Shown: piece by piece, positions 22,875 through 30,290 of the stretch
Layout: each line of letters starts with the position of its first letter
How positions within the stretch are numbered: the stretch's first letter is position 1
NCBI GenBank assembly: GCA_946414115.1
Contig: CAMKNF010000001.1
Coordinates: forward strand, 1-34,425
Length of the DNA stretch: 34,425 nt
Reading direction: 5' to 3'
From: an uncultured Ruminococcus sp.
GTDB lineage: Bacteria > Bacillota > Clostridia > Oscillospirales > Acutalibacteraceae
Notes under the pieces: model-generated
What the model saw: only the letters and a program-made list of their open reading frames with translations
What the model was told of the DNA's origin: nothing
Databases searched by the model: none
Made by a program: the position numbers and the translations under genes

Positions 22875-24056
22875 TCAGTCGTCAGCTGAAATATATGTTA
22901 TCTTAAGGTTTTGCAGAGCCTCGTCAACAAGCGGTGCAAAGCCTGCCTTTTTCTGAGCCTCTTTTACGTATTTCAGCACAGGTCTTGTGCGTGGGTGCTT
23001 TGGCGTAAACACCGTACAGCAATCCTCGTAAGGCTCAATCGAAGTTTCGTAGGTATCTATCTTGTAAGAAATGTCGATAATCTCCTGCTTATCCATACCA
23101 ATCAGCGGTCTGAACACAACCATATCGGTTGCTTCGTCGGTACAGCCCAGTGCACCGATTGTCTGGCTTGCGACCTGACCGAGGCTCTCGCCCGTAATGA
23201 GCGCCAAGCAGTCGTTGTCAAGCGCAATCTTCTCGGAAATTTTCATCATCAGACGGCGCATAATAATTGTAAACAGCTCCTCGGGACAATCGTCCTTTAT
23301 CTTCTCCTGAATCTTTGTAAACGGCACTGTGTACATAGTCATTCTGCCCGCATAGCGGCTGACCTTCTGAAGGAGCTTTACAACCTTTTCTTCCGCACGT
23401 CTGCTTGTGTAGGGCGGACTAGCAAAGTGAACGGCGGTTAGCTTGATACCACGCTTTGCCATCATATATGCGGCTACAGGGGAGTCAATTCCTCCGCTTA
23501 TCAGAATAGCCGCCCTGCCGCCTGTTCCGACGGGAATACCGCCTGCGCCCTTTTCGGGGTCGCAGTGGATATATGCGCCGAAATCACGGATTTCAACATA
23601 AACGGTGACCTCCGGGTTGTGAACGTCAACCGTAAGGTGTGGGAATTTTTCAAGAATCACTCCGCCCAGCTCACGGCAAATTTCAGGCGACTTGTACGGA
23701 AAACGCTTGTCACTGCGCTTTGCCTCAACCTTAAAGGTTTTCGCCGATTTAAGAGTTTTTTCAAGATAAGCGGGTGCGGTCTGCAAAACGGAGTCAAGCG
23801 TTTTTTCCTCGCAGACAGCCGCCCTTGAGTAGGCGACAATGCCGAACACCCTTGAAATTCTCTCACACGCCTCATCCAAATCAATATCCTCCGACAGCGG
23901 CTTAACATATATAGTCGACTGCGCCGAGGTAATCTCAAAACGTCCGAGAGGACTTAAAGCAAATTTGATATTCTTTTTTAAAACGTCTTCAAACGAACGG
24001 CGGTTAAGTCCCTTTAAAACAATTTCGCCGTCCTTCAAAAGGATAATTTCTTTCAT
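22875..24056 (-). CDS. thiI: tRNA uracil 4-sulfurtransferase ThiI
   Basis: The 393-residue protein makes 4-thiouridine at position 8 of tRNA. An N-terminal ferredoxin-like region and THUMP domain (about 55-165) precede the PP-loop ATP pyrophosphatase domain with SGGIDSPVAAYM. The C-terminal rhodanese domain of E. coli ThiI is absent, as is usual in Firmicutes; sulfur then comes straight from a dedicated cysteine desulfurase, here encoded 65 bp upstream. AAGGAAGG precedes the ATG. The sortase gene starts 20 bp downstream, so the two are probably co-transcribed although functionally unrelated. Confidence 0.95.
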   Translation of the reverse strand: MKEIILLKDGEIVLKGLNRRSFEDVLKKNIKFALSPLGRFEITSAQSTIYVKPLSEDIDLDEACERISRVFGIVAYSRAAVCEEKTLDSVLQTAPAYLEKTLKSAKTFKVEAKRSDKRFPYKSPEICRELGGVILEKFPHLTVDVHNPEVTVYVEIRDFGAYIHCDPEKGAGGIPVGTGGRAAILISGGIDSPVAAYMMAKRGIKLTAVHFASPPYTSRRAEEKVVKLLQKVSRYAGRMTMYTVPFTKIQEKIKDDCPEELFTIIMRRLMMKISEKIALDNDCLALITGESLGQVASQTIGALGCTDEATDMVVFRPLIGMDKQEIIDISYKIDTYETSIEPYEDCCTVFTPKHPRTRPVLKYVKEAQKKAGFAPLVDEALQNLKITYISADD

Positions 24057-24082
24057 ATGCCTTCCTTAAAATAAATTTATAT

Positions 24083-24121
24083 ATTAATTCCGAATTACGC
24101 ATTCCGAATTCCGAATTAAAT
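24083..24121. repeat. Short ATTCCGAATT repeat cluster between nifS and thiI
   Basis: Three copies of ATTCCGAATT (24087-24096, 24101-24110, 24108-24117, the last two overlapping) lie between TTAA ends, beginning one base after the desulfurase stop codon. Each unit is close to palindromic, so the segment can fold on either strand. It resembles small dispersed intergenic repeats seen in many bacterial genomes; that comparison is from memory. Confidence 0.6.
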
Positions 24122-25249
24122 TCACCTGTGTGCCAGTACCGAAAGTCCTGTTTCAATGCTTTTGCAAAGCACGTCAACGTCCTCTTTGCAGTTGTATTTT
24201 GAAAAGCTGATTCTGATTGCGCTGTCAGCACGTTCTCGTGAAAGTCCCATTGCGCTCAGAACGTGGCTCGGTTTGCCCTTTGCACAGGCACTTCCCGAGG
24301 AAACAAAAACGTCAAACTCTTCAAGAAAATGGAGCATTGTTTCGCTCCTCACCCTGCCTACCGAAACATTCAGCACATACGGCAGAGCGTTTTCGGGAGA
24401 ATTAATAATTACTCCGTCAATGCTTTTCAGCTTTTGCCTTGCATATTCGTTAAGCTCCGATATTTCCCGATAATTTTCATCAATATTGAATTCCTCGCAG
24501 GCAACTCCGAAAGCTGCAATCAGCGGCAGTGCCTCTGTACCGGGGCGGATTTTCTTTTCCTGCTCGCCGCCGTACTGGTGAGGAATAATGCGAACGCCCT
24601 TTTTTATGTACAGCGCACCGCACCCCTTTGGTGCGTGAACCTTATGTGCGCTGACGGTAATCAAATCCGCACAAAGCCGCCTTGCGTTAAGCGCAATTTT
24701 TCCGAACGCCTGAACAGCGTCTGTGTGGCAGATTGTGTCTCTGTTCTTTTCCTTAACAGCCGAAAAAATCTCGCTTACAGGCATTACCGCACCTGTTTCG
24801 TTGTTAACGCACATAACGGAAACAAGGATTGTATTTTCATCAACCTCCTGAAAAACGCTTTCGGGAGTGATAATTCCGTCCTCGTTCGGTGAAATTCTGA
24901 CAATCTCAAAGCCATCGTTTTCAAGCTTCTGCGCCGATTCAATAATACTGCTGTGCTCAACAGATGAAATAATAATCTTGTTGCCACGTCTTTTTTTCGC
25001 CTGAGCAACGCCGAAAAGCGCAGTGTTGTTAGCCTCTGTGCCGCCGCTTGTAAAGAAAATTTCTTCACTCTGTGCACCGAGCCTTTTTGCAACAGACCTT
25101 CTCGCCGTTTCAAGCTCCTTTTCCGCATTCATTCCCATGAGGTGCAGAGATGAGGGATTGCCGTAATTTTCAACCATTATCCTATATGCCTTTTCAGCCG
25201 CTTTTTCGGAAACAGCCGTAGTTGCGCTGTTGTCAAGATAATGCTCCAA
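24122..25249 (-). CDS. Cysteine desulfurase (NifS/IscS type, ThiI partner)
   Basis: The 375-residue PLP enzyme takes sulfur from cysteine. It has EHYLDNSATT at the N-terminus, the PLP lysine in SAHKVHAPKGCG, and the persulfide cysteine in FVSSGSACAKGKPSH. A TTG start at 25247-25249 is chosen since GGGGGA sits 6 nt upstream and the product then begins MEHYLDNSATT as in the family. Upstream ATGs at 25270 and further give long hydrophobic extensions without a ribosome binding site. Linkage with thiI marks it as the sulfur donor for 4-thiouridine. Confidence 0.92.
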   Translation of the reverse strand: MEHYLDNSATTAVSEKAAEKAYRIMVENYGNPSSLHLMGMNAEKELETARRSVAKRLGAQSEEIFFTSGGTEANNTALFGVAQAKKRRGNKIIISSVEHSSIIESAQKLENDGFEIVRISPNEDGIITPESVFQEVDENTILVSVMCVNNETGAVMPVSEIFSAVKEKNRDTICHTDAVQAFGKIALNARRLCADLITVSAHKVHAPKGCGALYIKKGVRIIPHQYGGEQEKKIRPGTEALPLIAAFGVACEEFNIDENYREISELNEYARQKLKSIDGVIINSPENALPYVLNVSVGRVRSETMLHFLEEFDVFVSSGSACAKGKPSHVLSAMGLSRERADSAIRISFSKYNCKEDVDVLCKSIETGLSVLAHR

Positions 25250-25399
25250 ACCAAATCCCCCACTAAACATAAATATACATTTAACATTATACAACATAAA
25301 GTCAGAAAAATAAAGAGAAAATTTTAACATAAATTTAACATATATATTTAAAATACGGACAGAATAAAGGTAAAGAACAGATAACAAAAGGGGTATCAT
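25250..25399. promoter_or_regulatory. Divergent intergenic region nifS / spoVAC
   Basis: This very AT-rich stretch separates two divergent genes. On the minus strand TATAAT (25286-25291) lies about 37 bp before the TTG of the desulfurase gene, with only a poor -35 match 17 bp further up. I could not find a convincing sigma-G box for spoVAC on the plus strand; only its ribosome binding site (AAAAGGGG before 25400) is clear. Confidence 0.4.
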
Positions 25400-25855
25400 A
25401 TGATTTCACCAAAAGAATACGATAAAATTGTGAAGAAAAATTCACCGAAAAGTAAATGTTTTGTGAACGGACTGAAAGCTTTTCTCATAGGCGGAGCAAT
25501 CTGCGCAGTCGGTCAGGGATTTACAAGCCTTTACGGTGCGCTCGGAATTGAGGAACAGCAAGCCAAAACGCTGACCTCGGTAACGCTTATTTTTCTGGGA
25601 ATACTGCTGACGGCAATCGGCGTGTACGACAAAATCGCAAAACACGCAGGAGCAGGAACGCTCGTTCCGATTACAGGCTTTGCAAACGCAGTTTCCTCCC
25701 CTGCAATCGAATTCAAGTCCGAGGGCTATGTTGCAGGCTTGGGCGCAAAGCTGTTCATCATCGCAGGACCGGTAATAGTGTACGGCGTTTCAGCGTCAAT
25801 AATCTACGGCGCAGTACTCTGGATTCTGCATATGTTCGGCATAACGCTGTTTTAA
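25400..25855 (+). CDS. spoVAC: Stage V sporulation protein AC
   Basis: The 151-residue protein is a SpoVAC-type membrane protein, part of the channel that moves dipicolinic acid into the forespore and lets it out on germination. After a charged N-terminus come hydrophobic segments at about 25-47, 58-77, 105-122 and 124-149, with the family-like KAFLIGGAICAVGQGFTSLY and GANAVSSPAIEFKSEG-type regions (here GFANAVSSPAIEFKSEG). AAAAGGGG precedes the ATG. The usual partners spoVAD and spoVAE are not adjacent; a terminator follows directly, so this copy stands alone. Confidence 0.85.
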   Translation: MISPKEYDKIVKKNSPKSKCFVNGLKAFLIGGAICAVGQGFTSLYGALGIEEQQAKTLTSVTLIFLGILLTAIGVYDKIAKHAGAGTLVPITGFANAVSSPAIEFKSEGYVAGLGAKLFIIAGPVIVYGVSASIIYGAVLWILHMFGITLF

Positions 25856-25867
25856 TTTAAGCATAAA

Positions 25868-25900
25868 AATACCGCCCTCACAATGAGAGCGGTATAATTT
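25868..25900. terminator. Bidirectional terminator between spoVAC and the 44-residue gene
   Basis: TACCGCcCTC-ACAAT-GAGaGCGGTA (25870-25894) forms a 9-bp stem with one mismatch, followed by TAATTTTA on the plus strand and TATTTTTATG on the minus strand. It can stop the convergent spoVAC and JAB/44-residue transcripts. Confidence 0.75.
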
Positions 25901-26034
25901 TACGCTGTTTCTTTTTTCCTTTTTAATTCCTCTTCAAACTTCTCAATTGCCTGTTGCAATTCTTCTTTTGTCATATTCTTTATATCCGCAGGAATTACTA
26001 CTCTGTCATCAATAAAATATTTCTTATCAGCCAT
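25900..26034 (-). CDS. 44-residue charged protein coupled to a JAB-domain gene
   Basis: The predicted product starts MADKKYFIDDRVVIPADI and continues with a helical, highly charged C-terminus (EELQQAIEKFEEELKRKKE). Its ATG overlaps the last 8 bp of the JAB-domain gene and GGGAGGTG lies 9 nt upstream, so translation is coupled. No known domain is recognised. The length, charge and coupling are compatible with an antitoxin-like or inhibitor role for its partner, which is speculation. It may also be the stub of a longer ancestral protein. Confidence 0.6.
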   Translation of the reverse strand: MADKKYFIDDRVVIPADIKNMTKEELQQAIEKFEEELKRKKETA

Positions 26035-26605
26035 TGCCGAGCACCTCCCAAATATTTATATCATAAGATTGTGAAAGTTTTTCAAGGGCTTTGAGTTGTG
26101 ATTCAAACTCATCATACCCCTCTTTAATATAGTTTTCAATGTACATACTGTAAATACGTTCATTAACCATTTCATTAGAAGTATACCCAAAAATTTTTCC
26201 GTTATGACAAGCTATAAAACCTATCTTATAGCTGTTTCTAAAACAAGAATTCAAGTCGGATACACTTGGCGGCATACTGCTCGGATGGGTATGTAAAGTA
26301 GTAATATTCCGCCTTCTGTCAATTGTGCTTATCATCTTATCTGTATAAACAATAGCACGTTCATCAATACTGTCCGTTACGGCAAAAATTATTTCTCCCG
26401 TATCGGAGTCAATCCAGTACATATCCTCCAATGCAGTTCCGCTTCTGTGTTTCAAAGCTTTCTTTGCACAAACGTAAAGTGTTTTATTTACTATTTGATT
26501 ATCAGTAGCATTGTCGTATTTTCTTTTATACTCGCCGCTTTCTATGTATGTTTTATTGACAAGCGTACTTTTGTTACGACCATACCGCTGATTTTCAAGG
26601 TTCAC
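26027..26605 (-). CDS. JAB/MPN-like metalloprotease-domain protein
   Basis: The 192-residue protein has a JAMM-type metal motif: His105-Thr-His107-Pro with Ser114 and Asp117 (HTHPSSMPPSVSD), preceded by EDMYWIDSDTGEIIFAVTD, a strand pair typical for JAB domains. The N-terminal YDNATDNQIVNKTLYVCAKK stretch with KHRSGT resembles tails of phage minor-head or polymorphic-toxin-type proteins, from memory. The family includes isopeptidases and peptidases; the substrate is unknown. A GTG start at 26605 is chosen since AGGAG lies 7 nt upstream; an ATG five codons earlier overlaps that site. It has its own promoter and overlaps the 44-residue gene. Confidence 0.7.
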   Translation of the reverse strand: MNLENQRYGRNKSTLVNKTYIESGEYKRKYDNATDNQIVNKTLYVCAKKALKHRSGTALEDMYWIDSDTGEIIFAVTDSIDERAIVYTDKMISTIDRRRNITTLHTHPSSMPPSVSDLNSCFRNSYKIGFIACHNGKIFGYTSNEMVNERIYSMYIENYIKEGYDEFESQLKALEKLSQSYDINIWEVLGNG

Positions 26606-26624
26606 ATAATCACTCCTCATTTTT

Positions 26625-26652
26625 ATTATAACATTTATTTTTTATATTGCAA
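26625..26652 (-). promoter_or_regulatory. Promoter of the JAB-domain gene pair
   Basis: On the minus strand TTGCAA (26647-26652), 16-bp spacer, TATAAT (26625-26630) with extended TG. The predicted start is near 26618, giving a leader of only about 13 nt that begins at the ribosome binding site. Confidence 0.65.
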
Positions 26653-26670
26653 TATAAATTTTCCCATAGT

Positions 26671-26705
26671 AAAATCGGGACGGTCAAAAAAACGCCCCGA
26701 TTTTT
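26671..26705 (-). terminator. Terminator of ldh
   Basis: AAATCGGGACG and CGCCCCGATTT form an 11-bp stem with one mismatch around a T-rich loop. On the minus strand it is followed by TTTTAC, about 15 bp after the ldh stop codon. Confidence 0.7.
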
Positions 26706-26717
26706 GCTGTCAATCCG

Positions 26718-27671
26718 CTACAGTGCCAGCGTTCTGAAATTGTCGTTGAGGATGTTACAGCTGTTATTAAGCTTTTCAATTTCCTCCTCGGTGAGCTTCA
26801 TTTCAAGAATCCGCTTTGCTCCTCCTGCGTTCACAAAGCAGGGATTGCCGATGAACACGTCCTTTTTACAGCCGTATTCTCCCCTCAGTCTTGTCGAAAC
26901 CGTCAGAACTGAATTTTCATCATTCAAAATCGCCCTTGCAATCCTGACAATCGCCATACCTATTCCGTAATACGTTGCGCCCTTCGCTTCAATTATCTCC
27001 TGTGCCGCTGTGCGAACGTCAACGGCGATTTTTTCAAGCTCCTCCATAGAATACGTCTGTGAATTGTCGGCAAGCACGTCCTTAATCGGCTTGACTGCCA
27101 AAATCGCCTGACTCCACGGCACAAACTCGCTGTCGCCGTGCTCGCCGATTACGTATGCGTGAATATTCCTCGGGTCAATCTCGAAATACTCCCCCATAAG
27201 ATAGCGCAGTCGTGCGGTATCAAGCGTTGTACCCGTGCCGATAACCTTCGCCGCATTAAAGCCCGAAAGCTCAAACGTAACCCTCGTCATAATGTCAACG
27301 GGGTTTGTCGCAACGAGGAAAATTCCGTCAAAGCCGCTCTGCACCACATTCGGCACAATTGATGCAAAAACCTTTGTGTTCCTCTGCAAAAGCTCCAGTC
27401 TGCTCTCGCCCGGCTTCTGATTAACCCCTGCGCAGATTACAACAATGTCAGCATCCGAGCAGTCGTTGTAGCTTCCGCTGTAGATCTTCATACTTGAATT
27501 TGAAAACGCAAGACCGTGATTCAAATCCATAGCCTCGCCGTTGGCTCGCTTTTCGTTGATGTCAATCAGCACCAGCTCATCACAAAGATTGCGGTTAAGA
27601 GCCGCATAAGCAAAGCTCATTCCGACCATTCCCGTACCGATAAGTACAATTTTTTTCCTGTTGTCAGCCAT
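26718..27671 (-). CDS. ldh: L-lactate dehydrogenase
   Basis: The 317-residue NAD-dependent enzyme reduces pyruvate to L-lactate. It has the Rossmann motif GTGMVGMSFAYA, the coenzyme acidic residue in LVLIDINE, the substrate loop GVNQKPGESRLELLQRN, NPVDIMTRV and the catalytic His in GEHGDSEF. Gln in the substrate loop (NQKPG) is the lactate rather than malate dehydrogenase choice. GGGAG precedes the ATG. The gene is monocistronic with a terminator after it and an operator-like palindrome before it, consistent with redox- or sugar-controlled fermentation. Confidence 0.96.
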   Translation of the reverse strand: MADNRKKIVLIGTGMVGMSFAYAALNRNLCDELVLIDINEKRANGEAMDLNHGLAFSNSSMKIYSGSYNDCSDADIVVICAGVNQKPGESRLELLQRNTKVFASIVPNVVQSGFDGIFLVATNPVDIMTRVTFELSGFNAAKVIGTGTTLDTARLRYLMGEYFEIDPRNIHAYVIGEHGDSEFVPWSQAILAVKPIKDVLADNSQTYSMEELEKIAVDVRTAAQEIIEAKGATYYGIGMAIVRIARAILNDENSVLTVSTRLRGEYGCKKDVFIGNPCFVNAGGAKRILEMKLTEEEIEKLNNSCNILNDNFRTLAL

Positions 27672-27699
27672 AAATTTCTCCCTTTCAATGATTCACAAT

Positions 27700-27751
27700 T
27701 TCCGCAACAGATTTATGCGGAATTTATATAAGCTCTATTATTTTCTGCCGA
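27700..27751 (-). promoter_or_regulatory. Putative ldh promoter with palindromic operator
   Basis: On the minus strand TCGGCA (27746-27751), 17-bp spacer, TATAAA (27723-27728). Directly downstream, at the expected transcription start, lies a perfect 7-bp inverted repeat TTCCGCA-N9-TGCGGAA (27700-27722). A repressor bound there would block initiation. The sequence does not match the Rex consensus; the regulator is unknown. Confidence 0.5.
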
Positions 27752-27869
27752 CAGAGTTTTATTATTCCGAAAAATTGTTCACTGTTAATAATTCCTTGAT
27801 ATATTTAACTGCAAATCAAAATTTTCCAATAATTTCACATTAAATATGTAAAAAATATGAAAAAACGCC

Positions 27870-27898
27870 TTGAAAGTCAAGATATTTTATGCTAATAT
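27870..27898 (+). promoter_or_regulatory. Promoter of nfnAB
   Basis: TTGAAA (27870-27875), 17-bp spacer, TAATAT (27893-27898) with an extended TG. The start is expected near 27905, about 60 nt before nfnA. The 294-bp gap between ldh and nfnA holds only these two divergent promoters and the ldh operator. Confidence 0.65.
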
Positions 27899-27965
27899 TA
27901 ATAAGATAAAGCTATACATTTCAAAATGTTTTATTGTGAATTTTTATATGAAAGGAAATGAGAAA

Positions 27966-28808
27966 ATGTACAAAATAGTTAAGAAAAAAGTTCTTAACCC
28001 CACTGTTACATTGATGGAAATTGACGCTCCGCTTATCGCTAAAAAAGCAGAGCCGGGTCAGTTCATCATTCTCCGTGTTGACGAGGACAGCGAGCGTATT
28101 CCGCTTACCGTTGCAGGCTATGACAGAGAGGCAGGAACAGTAAGAATCATCTTCCAGATTGTCGGCGCTACTACCGAAAGGCTGAATCACCTTGAAGAGG
28201 GCGACTGCATTCACGACTTCGTAGGCCCTCTCGGCGTTCCCACACACACAGACGGTCTTAAAAAGGTTTGTGTAGTCGGCGGCGGCGTTGGCTGTGCAAT
28301 CGCACTTCCCGTTGCAGAGAAGCTCCACGAGCTTGGCTGTGAGGTTCACTCAATTGTCGGCTTCAGAAACAAAGACCTCGTTATTCTCGAGGACGAATTC
28401 AAGGCTTGCTCCGACAAGTTTATCCTTATGACCGACGACGGCTCCTACGGCGAAAAGGGCGTTGTAACCGCTCCGCTTGAAAAGCTCATTAACGACGGCG
28501 AAAACTACGACCTCGTTATCACAATCGGTCCGCTTATTATGATGAAGTTCGTTGTCAAAACAACAAAACCCCACAACATTCCCACAACCGTTTCAATGAA
28601 CCCGATTATGATTGACGGAACAGGTATGTGCGGCGGCTGTCGTCTTACAGTAGGCGGAGAAACAAAGTTTGCCTGCGTTGACGGTCCTGACTTTGACGGC
28701 TTCAAGGTTGACTTTGACGAGGCTATGAAGCGCGGCTCAATGTACAAACCCTTTGAGCGCCACGCTTACGAAGAAACCTGCAATCTTTTCAAAAAGGAGG
28801 TTGAGTAA
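27966..28808 (+). CDS. nfnA: NADH-dependent reduced ferredoxin:NADP+ oxidoreductase subunit A
   Basis: The 280-residue subunit has a ferredoxin-reductase-like FAD domain (ERIPLTVAGYD), an NAD-binding domain (VCVVGGGVGCAIALP) and a C-terminal [2Fe-2S] site formed by Asp217, Cys222, Cys225 and Cys237, the Asp-plus-three-Cys set known for NfnA. With NfnB it performs flavin-based electron bifurcation between NADH, ferredoxin and NADPH. The ATG at 27966 has AAAGGA upstream and gives the family N-terminus MYKIVKKK; an upstream in-frame ATG is rejected. nfnB starts 2 bp after its stop. Confidence 0.93.
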   Translation: MYKIVKKKVLNPTVTLMEIDAPLIAKKAEPGQFIILRVDEDSERIPLTVAGYDREAGTVRIIFQIVGATTERLNHLEEGDCIHDFVGPLGVPTHTDGLKKVCVVGGGVGCAIALPVAEKLHELGCEVHSIVGFRNKDLVILEDEFKACSDKFILMTDDGSYGEKGVVTAPLEKLINDGENYDLVITIGPLIMMKFVVKTTKPHNIPTTVSMNPIMIDGTGMCGGCRLTVGGETKFACVDGPDFDGFKVDFDEAMKRGSMYKPFERHAYEETCNLFKKEVE

Positions 28809-28810
28809 TT

Positions 28811-30205
28811 ATGCCTAATATGTCACCCAAAAAGGCACCAATGCCAACCCAGGATCCCGATGTAAGAAACAAAAACTTCCTCGAGGTAGCAACAGGCTAC
28901 ACTCAGGAGGTTGCTATAGAAGAGGCACAGCGTTGCCTTAACTGCAAAACAAAGCCCTGCGTTGCAGGCTGTCCCGTACATATTGCAATCCCCGACTTCA
29001 TCAAAGAGGTTGCAAACGGCAATTTTGCGGCAGCTTATGACGTTATTTCCGAGTCAAGCTCACTTCCTGCCGTATGCGGACGTGTTTGTCCTCAGGAAAC
29101 ACAGTGTGAGTCAAAGTGCGTAAGAGGCATCAAGACCGAGCCTGTAGGTATCGGCAGACTTGAGCGTTTCGTTGCCGACTGGCACAACGCACAGCCGAAC
29201 GCAGAGGTTCACAAGCCCGAATCAAACGGTCACAAGGTAGCCGTTATCGGTTCCGGTCCTGCCGGTCTTACCTGCGCTGGCGACCTTGCAAAGAAGGGCT
29301 ATGACGTAACTGTATTCGAGGCTCTCCACCTTGCCGGCGGCGTACTCGTTTATGGTATCCCCGAATTCAGACTGCCCAAGTCGATTGTTCAGAAAGAGGT
29401 TGACACTCTCAAACAGCTCGGCGTTAAGGTAGAAACAAATATGGTAATCGGCAGAGTAATCTCAATTGACGAGCTTATGGACGAATACGGCTTTGAGTCT
29501 GTATTCATCGGCTCCGGCGCAGGACTTCCCAGATTTATGAATATCCCCGGTGAAAACCTCTGCGGCGTTTACTCGGCTAACGAGTTCCTCACAAGAACAA
29601 ACCTTATGAAAGCGTATAAGGACGACCCGACAACTCCGATTATGCACGCTAAAAAGGTTGCAGTAGTCGGCGGCGGTAACGTTGCAATGGATGCCGCACG
29701 TTGTGCAAAGCGTCTTGGCGCTGACGAGGTTTACATTGTATACAGAAGAAGTGAAGAGGAGCTTCCTGCACGTAAGGAAGAGGTTGAGCACGCAAAAGAA
29801 GAGGGAATCATCTTCAAGCTTCTCAACAATCCTATTGAAATCATCGGCAACGAGGACGAGTTCGTAACCGGTATGAAGTGCATAAAGATGGAGCTTGGCG
29901 AGCCCGACGCAAGCGGCAGAAGAAGACCTGTTCCCGTTGAGGGCAGTGAATTTGTGCTTGACGTTGACGCAGTTATCATCTCAATCGGCACATCGCCCAA
30001 CCCGCTCATCAAGTCAACAACAAAGGGACTTGACACACAGAAGTGGGGCGGCATTATCGCAGACGAAAACGGTCTTACCTCACGTGAGGGCGTTTACGCA
30101 GGCGGTGACGCAGTAACAGGCGCCGCAACCGTTATTCTCGCAATGGGCGCAGGCAAAACAGCCGCAGCCGCAATTGACGAGTACATTCAGAACAAAAATA
30201 AATAA
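28811..30205 (+). CDS. nfnB: NADH-dependent reduced ferredoxin:NADP+ oxidoreductase subunit B (GltD-like)
   Basis: The 464-residue subunit resembles the small subunit of glutamate synthase. The N-terminal domain has two [4Fe-4S] cysteine groups (Cys42, 45, 50, 54 and Cys89, 93, 99, 103). An FAD motif VIGSGPAGLTCAG follows at about 145-157, then the NADPH-binding VAVVGGGNVAMDAAR and the C-terminal GVYAGGDAVTGAATVILAMGAG. With NfnA next door the pair is a bifurcating transhydrogenase rather than glutamate synthase, as no gltB-type large subunit is present. GGAGG lies 10 nt before the ATG. Confidence 0.94.
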   Translation: MPNMSPKKAPMPTQDPDVRNKNFLEVATGYTQEVAIEEAQRCLNCKTKPCVAGCPVHIAIPDFIKEVANGNFAAAYDVISESSSLPAVCGRVCPQETQCESKCVRGIKTEPVGIGRLERFVADWHNAQPNAEVHKPESNGHKVAVIGSGPAGLTCAGDLAKKGYDVTVFEALHLAGGVLVYGIPEFRLPKSIVQKEVDTLKQLGVKVETNMVIGRVISIDELMDEYGFESVFIGSGAGLPRFMNIPGENLCGVYSANEFLTRTNLMKAYKDDPTTPIMHAKKVAVVGGGNVAMDAARCAKRLGADEVYIVYRRSEEELPARKEEVEHAKEEGIIFKLLNNPIEIIGNEDEFVTGMKCIKMELGEPDASGRRRPVPVEGSEFVLDVDAVIISIGTSPNPLIKSTTKGLDTQKWGGIIADENGLTSREGVYAGGDAVTGAATVILAMGAGKTAAAAIDEYIQNKNK

Positions 30206-30225
30206 GTTTTTATTTTAAAAAATCA

Positions 30226-30266
30226 CGGTCGGAACATTGCCACCAAGCATCGTTCCGACCGTTTTT
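30226..30266 (+). terminator. Terminator of nfnAB
   Basis: CGGTCGGAAC (30226-30235) pairs perfectly with GTTCCGACCG (30252-30261), followed by TTTTT. It ends only 24 bp before the amidohydrolase start, and no separate promoter is clear, so that gene may depend on read-through. Confidence 0.88.
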
Positions 30267-30290
30267 ACAATAACAAAAAGCGGTGATAAT

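Noticed and set aside
24083..24121. Possible CRISPR-like repeat array
   Set aside because: Units are only 10 bp, with overlapping or 4-bp spacing, so there are no spacers; no cas genes are present.
24004..24231. Small frame spanning the nifS-thiI junction with NSEFGMRNSEL
   Set aside because: The peptide is a translation of the ATTCCGAATT repeats, not a gene.
25250..25399. N-terminal extension of the cysteine desulfurase by about 50 hydrophobic residues
   Set aside because: It would overlap the promoter region, has no ribosome binding site, and the family N-terminus begins at the TTG preceded by GGGGGA.
25270..25399. Sigma-G promoter for spoVAC
   Set aside because: Several CATA-like boxes occur in this AT-rich stretch but none has a matching -35 at the right distance.
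27672..27869. Rex operator upstream of ldh
   Set aside because: TTGTTCACTGTTAATAA near 27775 is only a partial match with poor symmetry, and it lies upstream of the likely promoter.
28811..30205. Small subunit of glutamate synthase
   Set aside because: No large subunit is adjacent, and the upstream gene has the NfnA [2Fe-2S] ligand set, so NfnB is the better call.
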